From Acanthopleura granulata (lineage: Eukaryota; Mollusca; Polyplacophora; Chitonida; Chitonidae), in contig JABBOT010000012.1 in assembly GCA_016165875.1 (NCBI GenBank), positions 6,789,534 to 6,853,533 on the forward strand: DNA of 64,000 nt, read 5' to 3'. The notes under the pieces were generated by a model, which saw nothing but the letters and a program-made list of their open reading frames with translations, had not been told where the DNA came from and searched no databases. Position 1 is the stretch's first letter; the number at the start of each line of letters is the position of its first letter. This document shows positions 11,801 to 22,640 of the stretch, in pieces. Made by a program: the position numbers and the translations under genes.

Positions 11801-14800
11801 AGAACACCAATCAGATGAGTAACATATTAACCTGATTAATGCCAGAGAGAACACTAAAACGGTTGAGTATGCCATGTGAAAGACCATTAAAAACTGTCCT
11901 GGAAAATAGGGTGATTTATGTTTTTAGAATGTTTGCAGCCAAGGAAAAGGTGTTTGTAACGTTGGATTTAGCATGTATGAGTCCTTCAGATTTCAGATGT
12001 GATTTCATAGGCTTTTGTATTTGAGACGTTCTATCACACTCCCACACCTAGAACGTTCCTGAAACACAATCCAGGTGTGCTAATAACGCGAAGAGTGGGG
12101 GGCGAAACTGACCTTCTGCAAGGGGTGTGATAATCACACTCCTGCTCAAAAACGAAGGCCTTCTATCACACTCCCACGTCTTCAAAGCCCCGATACTAAA
12201 TCTAGGTGTTCCAATTACACACGTCTTACATGAACTGGGAAGCATGAATTTAGAGGTGCAAATCACACTTCTCATCTACTACAAGGTACCAAACTTAGGT
12301 TAGCACTGCTCCAATATGCCTCACCCTGCCATACCAGGTTAGTAAGGCAACATCGGTCGATTCCACATAACCATTTCCAGCTGAACCCATAATTTAAAAC
12401 CTTGTCACTATGTTCAGTTGTGGTACTGAAAGGTGAAAATCTTAAACATTTGTCTATTGTAAACATTAATGAGATGGTCAAAGTTTCTGTGTCTTAGGAC
12501 CTCCAACAAGCTCTAAAATGTCTCTTTAAAATTTTGACCTAAGCCAGGAATAGCTTTATGGAATCAGCCCCAGACATGTTGTCAAGACAGTAAGATTGAA
12601 TAGGGGGATATTAAACATGTTACAGTATCAGAGGTGTCAGAAGGGGGTTTTAAGCCAGGTGGTCTGATTGAGTATTGATTGCACATGTATACGGGGAAAC
12701 TAAACCCTATGGTGTGGGGAATGGGGTGGGAGGGAGAGACTTTCTGCCGCTCCAGTTTATACTGACCTTGCAAGCGGCAGTGGCTTTCTGCTCCCCTGGT
12801 TCTGATGCCAATGAGTATCAGATGTGTTTGCACATGTACATGTATGCGTGTGTGAGATTGATTCTCAGGCAACTGCTGCCAGGAAAGCCATCAGCAGTAT
12901 TACTTTAAGCTGAAGCTACAGTACACTGGTATTTATATCCACATTGATTTCCATGTATGTATATCGTGACCCTGAGGATTACCGGACGTTTGCCTTGTTT
13001 GTGCGTGTCACTTCAGCCTCCATGAAAGACCTTCGTAAACACATCATGCACAATTTACAATACATCCCGAAACATGTCATTGTGGCTTTTCATTGCGTGG
13101 CTGCATGTACGTATATTTTTGTCTAGACGATTTTATTGATGAATTCAGCTTGATACGCATGTTGGATCCCTCTACCACAAGTCATGAGATGCTGCCTCAA
13201 ACCTGGCCTTAATCTGAATGTGTAACAAGGAGTTAGGGATGCTTGTGGGATAGTTTGTTCAGCTCTTAGAGACCTCTTGACTTCCACCTACACCTGTATA
13301 TGGATTACATATCTGTGCTTCACATGCAAGAAAGTGTCAGTAACTTGCCCTGATCACTCTTCGAACCACCATTGTGCAAGGGTGACAGTTCTTAAAAATG
13401 ACATATCATAATAGCTGTCAAAGTAATAAATACATGATGAGTTGTTTTGTACCACTATGTATACAGTCACATACATTTTCATGTAATGTAAACTGTGGGG
13501 AGGTCAGTAAGCCTCATATTGGGCTAGGCTTCAGTAACCATGTAATGAATTCATCCTGCAGAAGACCTTAAAAACTACATTGATATTTGTTTCTTAAAAA
13601 ACAAAAGAAGCTTCAACAGTAATTTGCTCTTGCGTCAAGGAATTACCAAGCAGTGCATGATCTGGGAGTTATGACGTCATAACGTTATTGACAATCTTGT
13701 GTCATCATTCTTTTGTGATGTGGTGTCGTTGGTGTCCTCGTTTATCCCATTGAAACTGCAGGGTAAAGAGATATACACATCTACCACATGACCATAGCTG
13801 CCCAATCAAAAGCAGCAGATTTTGTCTGATGCGGGATAAATATGTATATGTGTCGTAATAATTTCAAACAGTACTGCAAGCGTATGTTTACATGTGTGTT
13901 TTCAGGCCTTGTACGAGGTGGTTTTTGGTGTGAAGATGGTATTTACTGGCTCTCCAGGCAAATCCTCTGAAGGCGCATTAGTCTTGATGAACCATAGAAC
14001 CCGTCTGGACTGGCTGTTTTACTTCTCGTACGAGTTGAGATATGGCACAATAACAAGGGGCAAGATCATCCTAAAGTCACAGCTGAAAAACATCCCAGGA
14101 CCAGGTGAGGATCTAAAAGCCTCAGTGGTCTGTAAAAGCTGCAGAGGTTTTGATCTCAAACTGAAAGTTATCAGTGTAAATAGACAGTGATGATTGTAAT
14201 TTTATCCTATTTGTAGCTTATGTTTGATGTGAAATAAAATATACAGCACCAGTTGGATGGCTTGTGATTTGCTCAAAAGACCATGACGTTCTCCTTTGCA
14301 TTTTGAAACGTGTCATCAAAATGGCCCTGGTTCATTCATCTGTGTGTCAAGGATATAACACACAGTGTGGGAAATTTTGTAAGCATGAATGGTTGGATCC
14401 ACTATTTCATGAAGCTCTAAAATCAAAGCCATGGGCATTTTTCATACAATCTTACATTTGATAGTTCATAGATGTAAATTTTCGTATAAAAATACTGGGA
14501 GCCGCTGCGACTGAGGTGTTAGCGTGCTAATGTAGCGTAATGACCCAGGTGCCTCTCGCCAAGGCGCTCGTTGGTAGTTCAAGTCCAGCTCATGCTGGCT
14601 GCCTTTCAGGTCACAAATGGTAAGGTCCTGCAGCAACCTGCGGATGATCGTGGATTTTCCTCCGGGCCTTTCCCGTGTTCCTCCCACCATAATGCTGGCC
14701 GCAGTCGTACAAGTTAAATATTGTTGAGTATGGCTTTAAGCATGAATCAAATAAATAAATATAAAATTTACTTTATGAATTGTTTTTACAAAGAAAACTT

Positions 14801-16602
14801 CCACAATCTATCAGAGACACAGAAATCTGCTGACATCAATTGTTGCAAAAATTGAAAGTGTTGTGGTTTAGTGGTAACTACAGGGCGAATATAAATCTTC
14901 TGCAGCTCATTGGTCCAGTGTATCAATTTAGAAGGTGTGTAAATGCACTCTTTTTTTGATTGACCTTTTATGGTACGGTACTCGCCTGCCCTTTGTAGAG
15001 AGAGATAAAGCTGGTAACTTTTAACAGAGGTCTCTCCTCGATGTGACTGTACATCAATCCCAGCACCTGTAATACTTATTCATGATCATTTATATTGTTA
15101 TTTATCGTTAGAGAAGTAAATAAGGTCTTGTTAACTAAACTGAGACAGCAGAAAGGCAGAAATGAACCCTATGTGAAACTACATTGTACACAGCTTGAAC
15201 CTGAATAACTTCAGGTAGGAAAAGTTCTCCATTTTTACTATAATTATCAGTGGTATTACTATTTTCTGAAAACAGGGTGGGCCATGCAGTGTGCAATTTT
15301 CCTGTTCCTTCACCGCAGATGGGAGATGGACAAACCGCTGATCTCCTCAGTGTTACGTTACTTCAGAAACCTGGATTACAGACCACAGGTAGATGTATTT
15401 GTGTTCACAAACAAAGCTACATGTAATTATGCCAACACCTATTATGATAAAGGGTCCACCGGGCTCTGCGTGGTTTTCTCCCACCATAACGCTGGCCGCC
15501 GTAGGTTGAGTGAAATATTCTTGAGTACGGCGTAAAGCAAGAATAAAATAAATAAATTATGATAAAAAGGGCCTCTGTGGCAAGCTTGCTAATGCAGCGT
15601 AATGACGCAGGTGCCTCTTTCCAATGCAGTTGTTGTGAGTTCAAGCCCAGCTCGCGCTGGTTCCTCTCTGGTCATGCGCGGAACGTTCCTCCGAAGGGTT
15701 TTCCACAGGCTCCTCCCGGTTTCCTCTCACCATAATACTGTCCGCTGTTGTACAAGTGAAATATTTTTGAGCGATGTATAACAACAAACAAATAAATAAA
15801 TAAATTGAAATAAATGATCAAACCCCTATGGCACCTTTATATTTTCTTGACGTCCAAAAAGCCAGTATTTTTAAGTTGTGAAGTGCTCCACAAACCACCA
15901 AGAGAAGTGGGGGGGGGGGGCACCGTCCGTTTGAGTGACAAGAAGCTTAAAAATGCAGTAGGTTGTGTGAGATGGGCAACTGACAACTACATGTATGTGT
16001 ACAGTCATTGATTTTTTAAATTTTATTGGATTAATATGTTGGAATTCTAGCATGACCTTTATGAGTCGTGTATCCACTGTTTGTGTACTCCGATATCACA
16101 GCAGGTTTTACCCCTTCCCATAAACACAGCTTTCAGTGTTGGAATAACTCTTCTTACCTTCAAGAAAAGAATTACTTGAATAATGCTCAAAAATTTTTCC
16201 TGTAGGCGCTGTCTAGTAGTACAGTTAATATGTACATGTATGTATAAAGTGGGTCTTGTCATCCCTAGGACAGACAAGATGGGGGTTCAAATCCATCTGT
16301 AGACAGAATTTGTAGATTCTCCTGCTCTGATTGTTCTTTGGGCCTAGGTGACAATAAGCGGTCAGTGATGCTTATTGGGCCAATTGCACAGTTGAAATGG
16401 TTGAGGACCATTTATTTTCCTGCAAATATGAAGTACACATCAACATTACAAGTTCGAAAGTTCGTCAGTAACTCACCAGAGGTTTAGTGCTTTACCACAG
16501 GAACTCCTGTTTCCTCCACCCATTCCTGATTGTGATTGTATAAGTGAAAAATTCTTGATCATGGCATTAAAAGACTACCAAATAAATCAGTAAATAAATT
16601 AT

Positions 16603-16642
<40 letters not shown>

Positions 16643-19600
16643 TGTCAACCTCTTTGGCAGATTTTACTTTTCCCTGAGGGCACAGACCTCACAGAGAAGA
16701 CAAGGGCCAGGAGTGATGAGTTTGCCAAGAAAGAAAAGTTGCTGTCTTATCAATATGTGCTGCATCCTAGAACCACAGGCTTTGTGTATATGGCCAAGAA
16801 AATGCTGAAAGGTGATGAAAGTGTAAATCGTATCACACAACAGTAACGTGTAAATCGTATCACACAACAGTAACGGTGAAATCGTATCACACAACAGTAA
16901 CGGTGAAATCGTATCATACAACAGTAACGTGTAAATCGTATCACACAACAGTAACGTGTAAATCGTATCATACAACAGTAACGTGTAAATCGTATCATAC
17001 AACAGTAACGTGTAAATCGTATCACACAACAGTAACGTGTAAATCGTATCACACAACACTAACGTGTAAATCGTATCACACAACAGTAACGTGTAAATCG
17101 TATCACACAACAGTAACGGTGACATCAATGTTAAGATAAATGTGAAGGAAGGTGGTGGAAAAAGTATTGCATGTTTTGAGCTCAGGTTTTGCAGACATGT
17201 AGACCACCACAGAACAAGGAAACTATTCCACTGTTGATGAGCTGCGTACTTGTTAAATACAATAAATTTAAAATTCCATCATACTTTGTATTTTCCTACT
17301 GACGTTGGACGTCAGTGCGTTTTAATTCACGGACACACACTTCAGAACATATGCGCGGCATAATACACGACATTGGGTGATGTCATTTCAACGAAGTTCA
17401 CACAGGTTTTTATCCTACTTGTTAATCAAATTCATGAGGACAGACAACAGTAAGGTCACGGGAATAAACAAACAACAGGACACATTTGGACAAATATATA
17501 CGGAAACTAAGATATTCATGAAACAAGTGAGGAGAAATTGATTTGCTACAAACGTGCTTCACCCCTGTGCTTTGAATGGACAATTGGTCATCCCCAGAGG
17601 CTTGTGCAATTGTTGACATCCGACAATTGAGACGCCTGCAGCGTCATGTTCTAAAACCTCAATTCCTCAACAATCACTGTGCTAAAATGAACAACAGTGG
17701 CTAGATAAGGAATCGTTATTTCTTAAATTCATGACCTTTTAAGTTCTTGTGTATCAGAATCAATGAGAAGGTAACTCTTTCATTACTTCATGCATTCAGC
17801 TCAAGTTCTGTATTCATGTCTCTCTTACACATTAGCTCTTTGACAGCGTGACTACCAAATCCATTTCCATTGAACTGTAATTAAGAATTGCTTGAAGTTC
17901 TGGAATTGTATGGTTATTAAAAGTATGCCTCTTGGTATAATGTTAGAAACCAGTACATGTACAGTCATGACAGTATATCCAGCGAACATAGAAATTTTAA
18001 TGATTTAATTTTTTTTAAAACAGGAAATGGCTTGGCAAATGTGACTGATATAACAATTGCTTATCCACAAAACCTCTGCCAGAACGAGTTGGACTTAATG
18101 GCCGGCAACTTTCCCAGAGAGATTCACTTCCACGTGAGCTCTCATCCAACCAGTGGCCTTGACACATCAGAGCAAGGCCTTAGCGAATGGTGCCAAAAGA
18201 TCTGGTTGGAGAAAGAGAAGAGACTGCAGGAGTTTTATGGGGGTACAAAGACATTTACTCAAACAAATTCCACAGGCGATCACTCCCCAGCAAAATCACG
18301 AACATTACAGGTCAATTTGTACTTGTATGCGGCCTTGATATTTTGGACATGGTTTAATGTTGTGGCTATTGTGTTATTGTTTTACTCCTCTCTGTTTCGC
18401 TGGTATGCCTTCCTCTGTTCCCTCGTCTTCTTTCTCATTGGTTACTGGTGTGATGGCGTTGACATGTTTCAAGTAAGTCTGACCAGTGGTTTAGACATGT
18501 CCTAATATAGGTATTTTGTTACCTATACGTGTGCCATCAAGTCTACAAAATAATCATTATATTCATGGTAGTTGTATATCAGCATATGTACAGATATGTA
18601 ATATCCAGATACACATGTATACATAGATATATTTATATACACAGAGATACGTTTATATATATACACAAATTATGCTTTTGTATGGAAAATACATGGTGTA
18701 CATGTACAAAGAAAGAATAAAAAAAAACAAAAACAGGGAATTCAGGAATGGTGTGATTGGTTCAAATTGTAGTCCTGTGTCACCATTTTGCATGTCCTTG
18801 AAAATATCCCCTCACTGCTGAAGGACATTCACGTCTCTGTGAGAGGAGGACAAATATGTGTAGACAATTTTCATAGATGTTTAATTTTGATAAGATTACA
18901 GTGTAGTTTTTTTTTTTTTTAAAGTTTATACATCTTTATGTCATATTTGAAGTGCAGTGGAAATTTTTGATAATTGATTTGCATTTAAGATAGAAAGAAA
19001 CTTTTTTCTGCATTTCATATTCCCGGGCAGAGATACATGCAGCTTCCGATTGTCACCTGTTATCCCCTTCATGTGGAACATACACATATAAAAACAATAT
19101 ACAATATAAAAATATAAAAAAAAGCGTATGACATTAAATTATTATGATAAAGTGCCTAATAAAATCATTGCAGGTTTGTGGAGTTCACCAATAACACCGC
19201 AGATTCAGTCCATCCCGTTTTTCAACATACGACTGAAAAAGCTGGTGATTATGTCATACTTCGCTTCATAGTTGAAACAGAAGTAATCTTTTATCTGCAC
19301 CTTCTTTAAGGGGCTATTTACATGTAAGCTGATTAGAATATTTACAGTCCATTTGATTGGGTGTTAGTTTTACGAAGAGCATGCAGAATGGTTATGTATG
19401 TACACTGTACCTGAAATCCGGGCCATTTATCATACTGATCTGAATGATGTGGCAAGCTGTAAATTTTGTCAAGCAAGTAGAAATATACAGTACAAACAAG
19501 GCCAGTTCTTACTGGGAATAGCATTTCAGTTGTATTTTCAATTTGTATGTTTCATGTAATTTGTTTTAAATCAACTTCTTCTGAGAAGTGTATTTTCAAG

Positions 19601-20858
19601 TGTGACATAGGTCTGACTATTTTAGTTTTTGGTAAATTTTAGGATATTTTTATATGGTGTTATTGGTTATGTTTTTAGTTGTTTTTTTTTTTCCTTGAAA
19701 TTGTGAGCCTAAGTTTTCTAGTGTGTGGTTTGATCTTAGGAACTTTTTGATGGTTAGGATTATTTTTCTTTGCATAAATCTATCCACAACTAGAGGACCA
19801 ACATATATATTGTAATCCAGAATGTAGGATGAAGGTATACATGTATATTGGTTTAACTGATGTAGCATATCTGCATTACTTGAAGTCCAGGGCAGTATTC
19901 AGGCTAGTGTGGAAATTATGCAGAAAGGGTAACTGTATACAGGAATGTCTAGGTTTACGCACAGGTTCAAATTACATTAAGATGACTTGAGGCAATTCTA
20001 ATCTCCCCTGCCCTGTTTCACAAAGCTGCAATACTGAAATGTCCTTCCTTATAACTTGCTAATTGAAGTTCAGTAGAAAAGGTTTAATTCATGTGCTGTA
20101 ATAAGTAATTAAAAATTAATACATAAATAAAAGTTACCCAAATTCTAGCCTAATGCTGGTAGAAACAGATTAGAGTAACTGCTCATATCTAGTGTAGCTT
20201 AATGAAACTATTGAAAATTTTATATAAGATATTTGTTAAGGAAACATGTTACATATTTGTGTGTTTTTGGTCTATACATTTCAATTTGTGTTTCATAAAT
20301 AGAAGTGTCAGACCATAACTGAAACTAATCATTTTGGTGCTGTAGGAATTAAAGCCAGTCAGAGTTGACTTTGTGAACACTGTCAGTCTGTTGTGGTGAT
20401 GTGATTTTCAATGTTATCAGTCAGTGTACCCAGCCTTAATGTTTCTTGCCATAAACTAAGCAGTGCCTAGCTCCCAGAGTTGGATTTACCATGGCCAGTT
20501 GGATGAACTTTAATGGCATTCAAAGCCTTCCAAAGTACAGATTAGTTTCTTTTGGTGTTACATGTATTTATACCACGAACTGTTCCTAACAGTGTATAGT
20601 TCTGTATATTTAGCACTTAACATTTTTTTTACATGCTACTTTACATAGCATCACAGACTCACAAACTACATCTTCTTGATTTCCTGTCAGACACGTCCTC
20701 TCTCACCATGTTTTCCAACTCCAGTGCTTTCATGTTTAACTTAATACTGTTTTTGCATGTCAAATGACATCACTATTTCTTGTCTCTATCCTGTCTGTTT
20801 TCAGCTGATATTTACCATACCCCCACCCACCCATTACAAGAACAGACCACATTTTTAG
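8678..20858 (+). CDS. LCLAT1: lysocardiolipin/lysophospholipid acyltransferase (LCLAT1/AGPAT8-like), six exons
   Basis: Coding exons 8678-8845, 13906-14104, 15276-15388, 16661-16811, 18024-18472 and 20805-20858 join in phase to a 377-aa protein; human LCLAT1 isoforms are of similar length as I recall. Residues about 5-35 form an N-terminal membrane segment. Motif I is NHRTRLD (N85, H86, D91), the catalytic NHx4D of the PlsC/AGPAT superfamily. FPEGTDLTE (164-172) is the phosphate-binding FPEGT motif. HPRTTGF follows at 195-201, DITIAYP at 219-225 and FPREIHFHV at 240-248; all are typical of the LCLAT1/LPGAT branch. Two hydrophobic segments lie at about 309-351. The family acylates lysocardiolipin and lysophosphatidylinositol/glycerol with acyl-CoA in the ER and mitochondria-associated membrane. 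The ATG has a good context (A at -3, G at +4). The terminal exon is the least certain part. Confidence 0.92.
11700..11823 (+). repeat. degenerate SINE fragment
   Basis: Recognisable body and tail words in order: gattttccacggggctgtgg, tttcctcccactatattgctgg, agtacagtgtagaacaccaatca. The head is absent and divergence is high, so this is an old copy of the dominant SINE. Confidence 0.65.
12028..12272. repeat. degenerate tandem repeat
   Basis: The phrase ttctatcacactcccac occurs near 12030 and 12161. Related phrases (ccaggtgtgctaataac, ggggtgtgataatcacac, ctaggtgttccaattacac, agaggtgcaaatcacac) recur every 50-85 bases. The units are too diverged to fix the period. Confidence 0.5.
13906..14104 (+). 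CDS. LCLAT1: LCLAT1-like exon 2 (NHx4D motif)
   Basis: Encodes residues 57-122 and the first base of codon 123, including VLMNHRTRLDWLF, the acyltransferase catalytic block. Acceptor tgtgttttcag|GCC, donor CCAG|GTGAGG, phase 0 in and phase 1 out. Confidence 0.93.
14105..15275 (+). other. LCLAT1-like intron 2
   Basis: A 1.17-kb intron containing one near-complete SINE (14496-14763) and otherwise nothing recognised. Confidence 0.75.
14496..14763 (+). repeat. tRNA-derived SINE, near full length
   Basis: The head (gagccgctgcgactgaggtgttagcgtgc, in two parts), the B-box region (tagttcaagtccagctcatgc), the body (aacctgcggatgatcgtgg, cctcccaccataatgctgg) and the tail (ttgagtatggc... caaataaataaat) are all present. 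A short tataaaa occurs at both flanks and may be a target-site duplication. Confidence 0.85.
15276..15388 (+). CDS. LCLAT1: LCLAT1-like exon 3
   Basis: Encodes GWAMQCAIFLFLHRRWEMD, where the family has GWAMQ-x4-FIHRKW. Acceptor aaaacag|GG, donor CACAG|GTAGAT. Enters in phase 1 and leaves in phase 0. Confidence 0.9.
15441..15566 (+). repeat. 5'-truncated SINE with exact 11-bp target-site duplication
   Basis: A SINE 3' part (gggtccaccgggctctgcg, ctcccaccataacgctggcc, attcttgagtacggcgtaaa, aataaaataaataaatt) is bracketed by the exact repeat attatgataaa at 15441-15451 and 15556-15566. This is the expected product of LINE-assisted retroposition with 5' truncation. Confidence 0.85.
15567..15806 (+). 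repeat. tRNA-derived SINE
   Basis: Begins with the diverged head cctctgtggcaagcttgc, then gcagcgtaatgacgcagg, the B-box region gagttcaagcccagctc, the body (tttcctctcaccataatactg) and a tail ending in aaacaaataaataaataaatt. It abuts the truncated SINE immediately upstream. Confidence 0.85.
16497..16600 (+). repeat. degenerate SINE tail
   Basis: Words gtttcctccacccattcctg, tataagtgaaaaattcttg, atcatggcattaaaagac and caaataaatcagtaaataaat follow the order of the SINE 3' end but are diverged. Confidence 0.6.
16609..16639. repeat. (TA)n microsatellite
   Basis: An uninterrupted run of about 15.5 TA units, ending 21 bases upstream of the first base of LCLAT1-like exon 4, where branch point and pyrimidine tract would normally lie. 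Confidence 0.95.
16661..16811 (+). CDS. LCLAT1: LCLAT1-like exon 4 (FPEGT motif)
   Basis: Encodes ILLFPEGTDLTE, then YVLHPRTTGF and KKMLKG. The acceptor tctttggcag lies 21 bases after a (TA)n run. The donor G|GTGATG is weak (T at +5). A second donor in the same phase, AAA|GTGTAA at 16821, is formed by the first minisatellite unit and would add three residues. The 16811 donor is preferred because it gives a gap-free match to human LCLAT1 across ...EG-KNLDAVHDIT, as recalled. Confidence 0.88.
16821..17117. repeat. 27-bp minisatellite, 11 copies
   Basis: Eleven head-to-tail 27-bp units with period exactly 27: gtgtaaatcgtatcacac followed by aacagtaac. Variants are ggtgaaat for gtgtaaat (units 3 and 4), a C/T change at one site and one G/C change in unit 9. 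The array starts ten bases after the exon 4 donor. Because 27 is a multiple of three, spurious open frames cross it on both strands. Confidence 0.97.
17118..18023 (+). other. LCLAT1-like intron 4, remainder
   Basis: About 900 bases of AT-rich intron after the minisatellite, with nothing further recognised. Confidence 0.6.
18024..18472 (+). CDS. LCLAT1: LCLAT1-like exon 5
   Basis: Encodes residues 211-360: DITIAYP, FPREIHFHV, an acidic/basic stretch (WLEKEKRLQEFYGG), then two hydrophobic segments. Acceptor ttttaaaacag|GA, donor TTTCAA|GTAAGT, phase 0 out. Reading through the donor would end after ten more codons (stop 18503-18505), giving an alternative C-terminus. Confidence 0.9.
18473..20804 (+). 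other. LCLAT1-like intron 5 (putative)
   Basis: 2.33 kb of AT-rich sequence between the strong donor at 18473 and the proposed acceptor at 20804. It contains T-runs and ATA-rich stretches (18580-18720) but no recognised repeat or exon. Confidence 0.5.
20805..20858 (+). CDS. LCLAT1: LCLAT1-like terminal exon (putative)
   Basis: A long pyrimidine tract (cactatttcttgtctc... ctgtctgttttcag) precedes CTGATATTTACC, which reads LIFTIPPPTHYKNRPHF then TAG. Joined to ...GVDMFQ it aligns plausibly with the end of human LCLAT1 (GLEIIELACY). An alternative acceptor at 20345 would give a different 17-residue end. AATAAA follows 92 bases after the stop. Confidence 0.6.
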   Translation: MIFTIPPPTHYKNRPHF

Positions 20859-20949
20859 AATGTACACATTATCTGAAAGGCAATTTCGTGCTGATTCTGA
20901 ATATGGTCTTAGTTATTTTTTGGCACTATTTTCCAGTGATTAAAACAGA

Positions 20950-20955
20950 AATAAA
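20950..20955 (+). terminator. candidate polyadenylation signal of LCLAT1-like gene
   Basis: AATAAA 92 bases after the proposed stop codon. A second AATAAA lies near 21234-21239, so alternative 3' ends are possible. Confidence 0.5.
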
Positions 20956-21780
20956 GATTGACATGCTACGGTGGACTGTTTGTACCATATTGATCCACAG
21001 TAATGTCACAGGTTCTCCTTAGCTGCAAAAAACCCTCTGATTGCTAAGTGTCTACGTTCTCCATAAATCTATATGAAGTACAGCACCTCTTTCTGTATTT
21101 AATGTGGAAACATAACAGGTACAGCATGTTTAGTGGTAGAAAAGAATCTCTGATGTCACTGTGCTTCAATATGGGTCAAAATGTCCACCTGTGTCTTTAT
21201 TTTCATTTTAATGACTGTAAAACAATGCCACAAAATAAAGAAGACCATATTTGGACTCGGCACAATATTGCCTTTCAGGTGATGTGCACTTTCTAAAAAT
21301 GTGGTCTGTTCTTTGAAGTTTACTGTCTCGCACTATAAAACTTTCAATGCTTAATGCATGCTGAATATCAAATCATTCTTGCTGTTATAGCGAGTTTTAG
21401 GGCGTCTCTTGTTGATGGACACAAGATGGTATTCTTGTATGTAGGCAATATAATTTTGGTCAAAACTAGATAGAAACAAGATTTGATGTTGCTCAAACAC
21501 AGCTCTCTGTAATACCTCTGTGCTTCCTCAAATTGGTTGTTGCCATTACTGTTAATAGTCACTATACTGTGTGCCTCTTCTTCATCTTGCCAAGTGCTGA
21601 GAACTGCTCATCTTGTGCATTGTAAATTATGAATGTGTCAAATGAAAACAGTGTGCAGTGTCTTCAGATTCACAGAGACATTTTTTTCATTTTATTGCAT
21701 ATGGATACATCATCTGTACAAGTGTGTATATATGACAATTCACATCTCTCTGTTTGTTCTTGCTTTAATTTCTTAATTAG

Positions 21781-21895
21781 AACTCTAACAGGTAAATTGA
21801 CGAGGCTGTATTTTGGCGGTTACGTGTGACAATTGGCCAACTGTCACACTGTCACAGCTGCTCTGGTTTTGCTCTCTATGCTGTTGTCAGTTATA
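21781..21895 (+). repeat. dispersed repeat R1, copy 2 (partial)
   Basis: Aligns with the 3' two-thirds of R1: ggtaaattgacgaggc, ggcggttacgtgtgac, aactgtcacactgtcac, ctctggttttgctctctatg. The left part with acttacatgaacag is missing. Confidence 0.7.
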
Positions 21896-21924
21896 ATGTA
21901 CATCATGCTGTCTGTCTGTGGGTT

Positions 21925-21967
21925 CAAAAAATTCTTGAGTATGGCATTAAACAATAATCAAATCAAT
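21925..21967 (+). repeat. short SINE tail
   Basis: ttcttgagtatggcattaaac followed by caaatcaa matches the SINE 3' end. It lies directly after R1 copy 2; no other R1 copy has this tail. Confidence 0.6.
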
Positions 21968-22449
21968 CTCTAGGCTCTTCATTACCATTAAGACCTTTGC
22001 TTAAAGGCACACGATTTCCTGGAGATATTTATGACAGATGTTTTAAAGCGTTACTCACTCATAACTGTCTCTTTCCCTCTACTGTTCTTATCAAGCAAGA
22101 CTGTTCATGTGTAATCATTTCCTCACCATTTATGTGCAGAATGCCTATCTTTCCTTTAGGTTTTACATTTGTATTTTCATATTTTAATGAAGGTGTCTGT
22201 TAGTATCACCATAACTCATTCTCTTTCCCCTGTCTGATTCTATTCATCCTAGCATTGTTTTTTATCTTACCTAAACTGGTCCTATACCTCTTCTATCATT
22301 CCTCAGACTGATATACATCATCCCATAATGTTTTTTCCTATACTGACTTCATAATGAATAGCTTGTTTCTTATAAATTTATATACATATACAACACACTG
22401 TACACATGTGTAACGTTAGACTCATGCACTAATGTATACGATATGGTAT

Positions 22450-22530
22450 CAATATGTACACCATTACAACATCAGGCTGTTGTGTCAGTGTATGCAAATT
22501 TGCAACATGAGGCTGTTGTATCATTTCGAT
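22450..22530. repeat. diverged relatives of the 29-bp minisatellite
   Basis: Two longer, diverged units (gtacaccattacaacatcagg and gtatgcaaatttgcaacatgag, each followed by ctgttgt) lie just upstream of the clean array and look like older units of the same repeat. Confidence 0.5.
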
Positions 22531-22640
22531 CTCTCTTTGAATTGGGTTGATATGTGTAGATTTACATGTATGATGTTGGAATTTTGTGCTAATCTGAAAA
22601 TTCACAGTGTAGGACTGTTGTAGAACTTCCATACCTTCTT

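Larger units (their letters stand above)
8846..13905 (+). other. LCLAT1-like intron 1
   Basis: A 5.06-kb intron with no exon-like sequence. It holds a degenerate SINE tail (11700-11823), a degenerate tandem repeat (12028-12272) and a perfect CRE palindrome TGACGTCA at 13672-13679. Confidence 0.7.
15389..16660 (+). other. LCLAT1-like intron 3
   Basis: A 1.27-kb intron largely built of repeats: two SINEs in a row, a 12-G run (15909-15920), an old SINE tail and a (TA)n run ending just before exon 4. Confidence 0.75.
20959..22440. other. 3' flank of LCLAT1-like gene
   Basis: No further exon recognised. Contains R1 copy 2 and a short SINE tail. Confidence 0.5.

Noticed and set aside
16664..17139. 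Open frames of 87-154 codons on both strands across the 27-bp array
   Set aside because: The unit length is a multiple of three and contains no stop in these phases, so frames appear on both strands. The repeated peptides have no independent support.
20346..20399. Alternative last exon for the LCLAT1-like gene (ELKPVRVDF...)
   Set aside because: The phase fits, but the acceptor has a poor pyrimidine tract and the peptide fits the family C-terminus less well than the exon at 20805.
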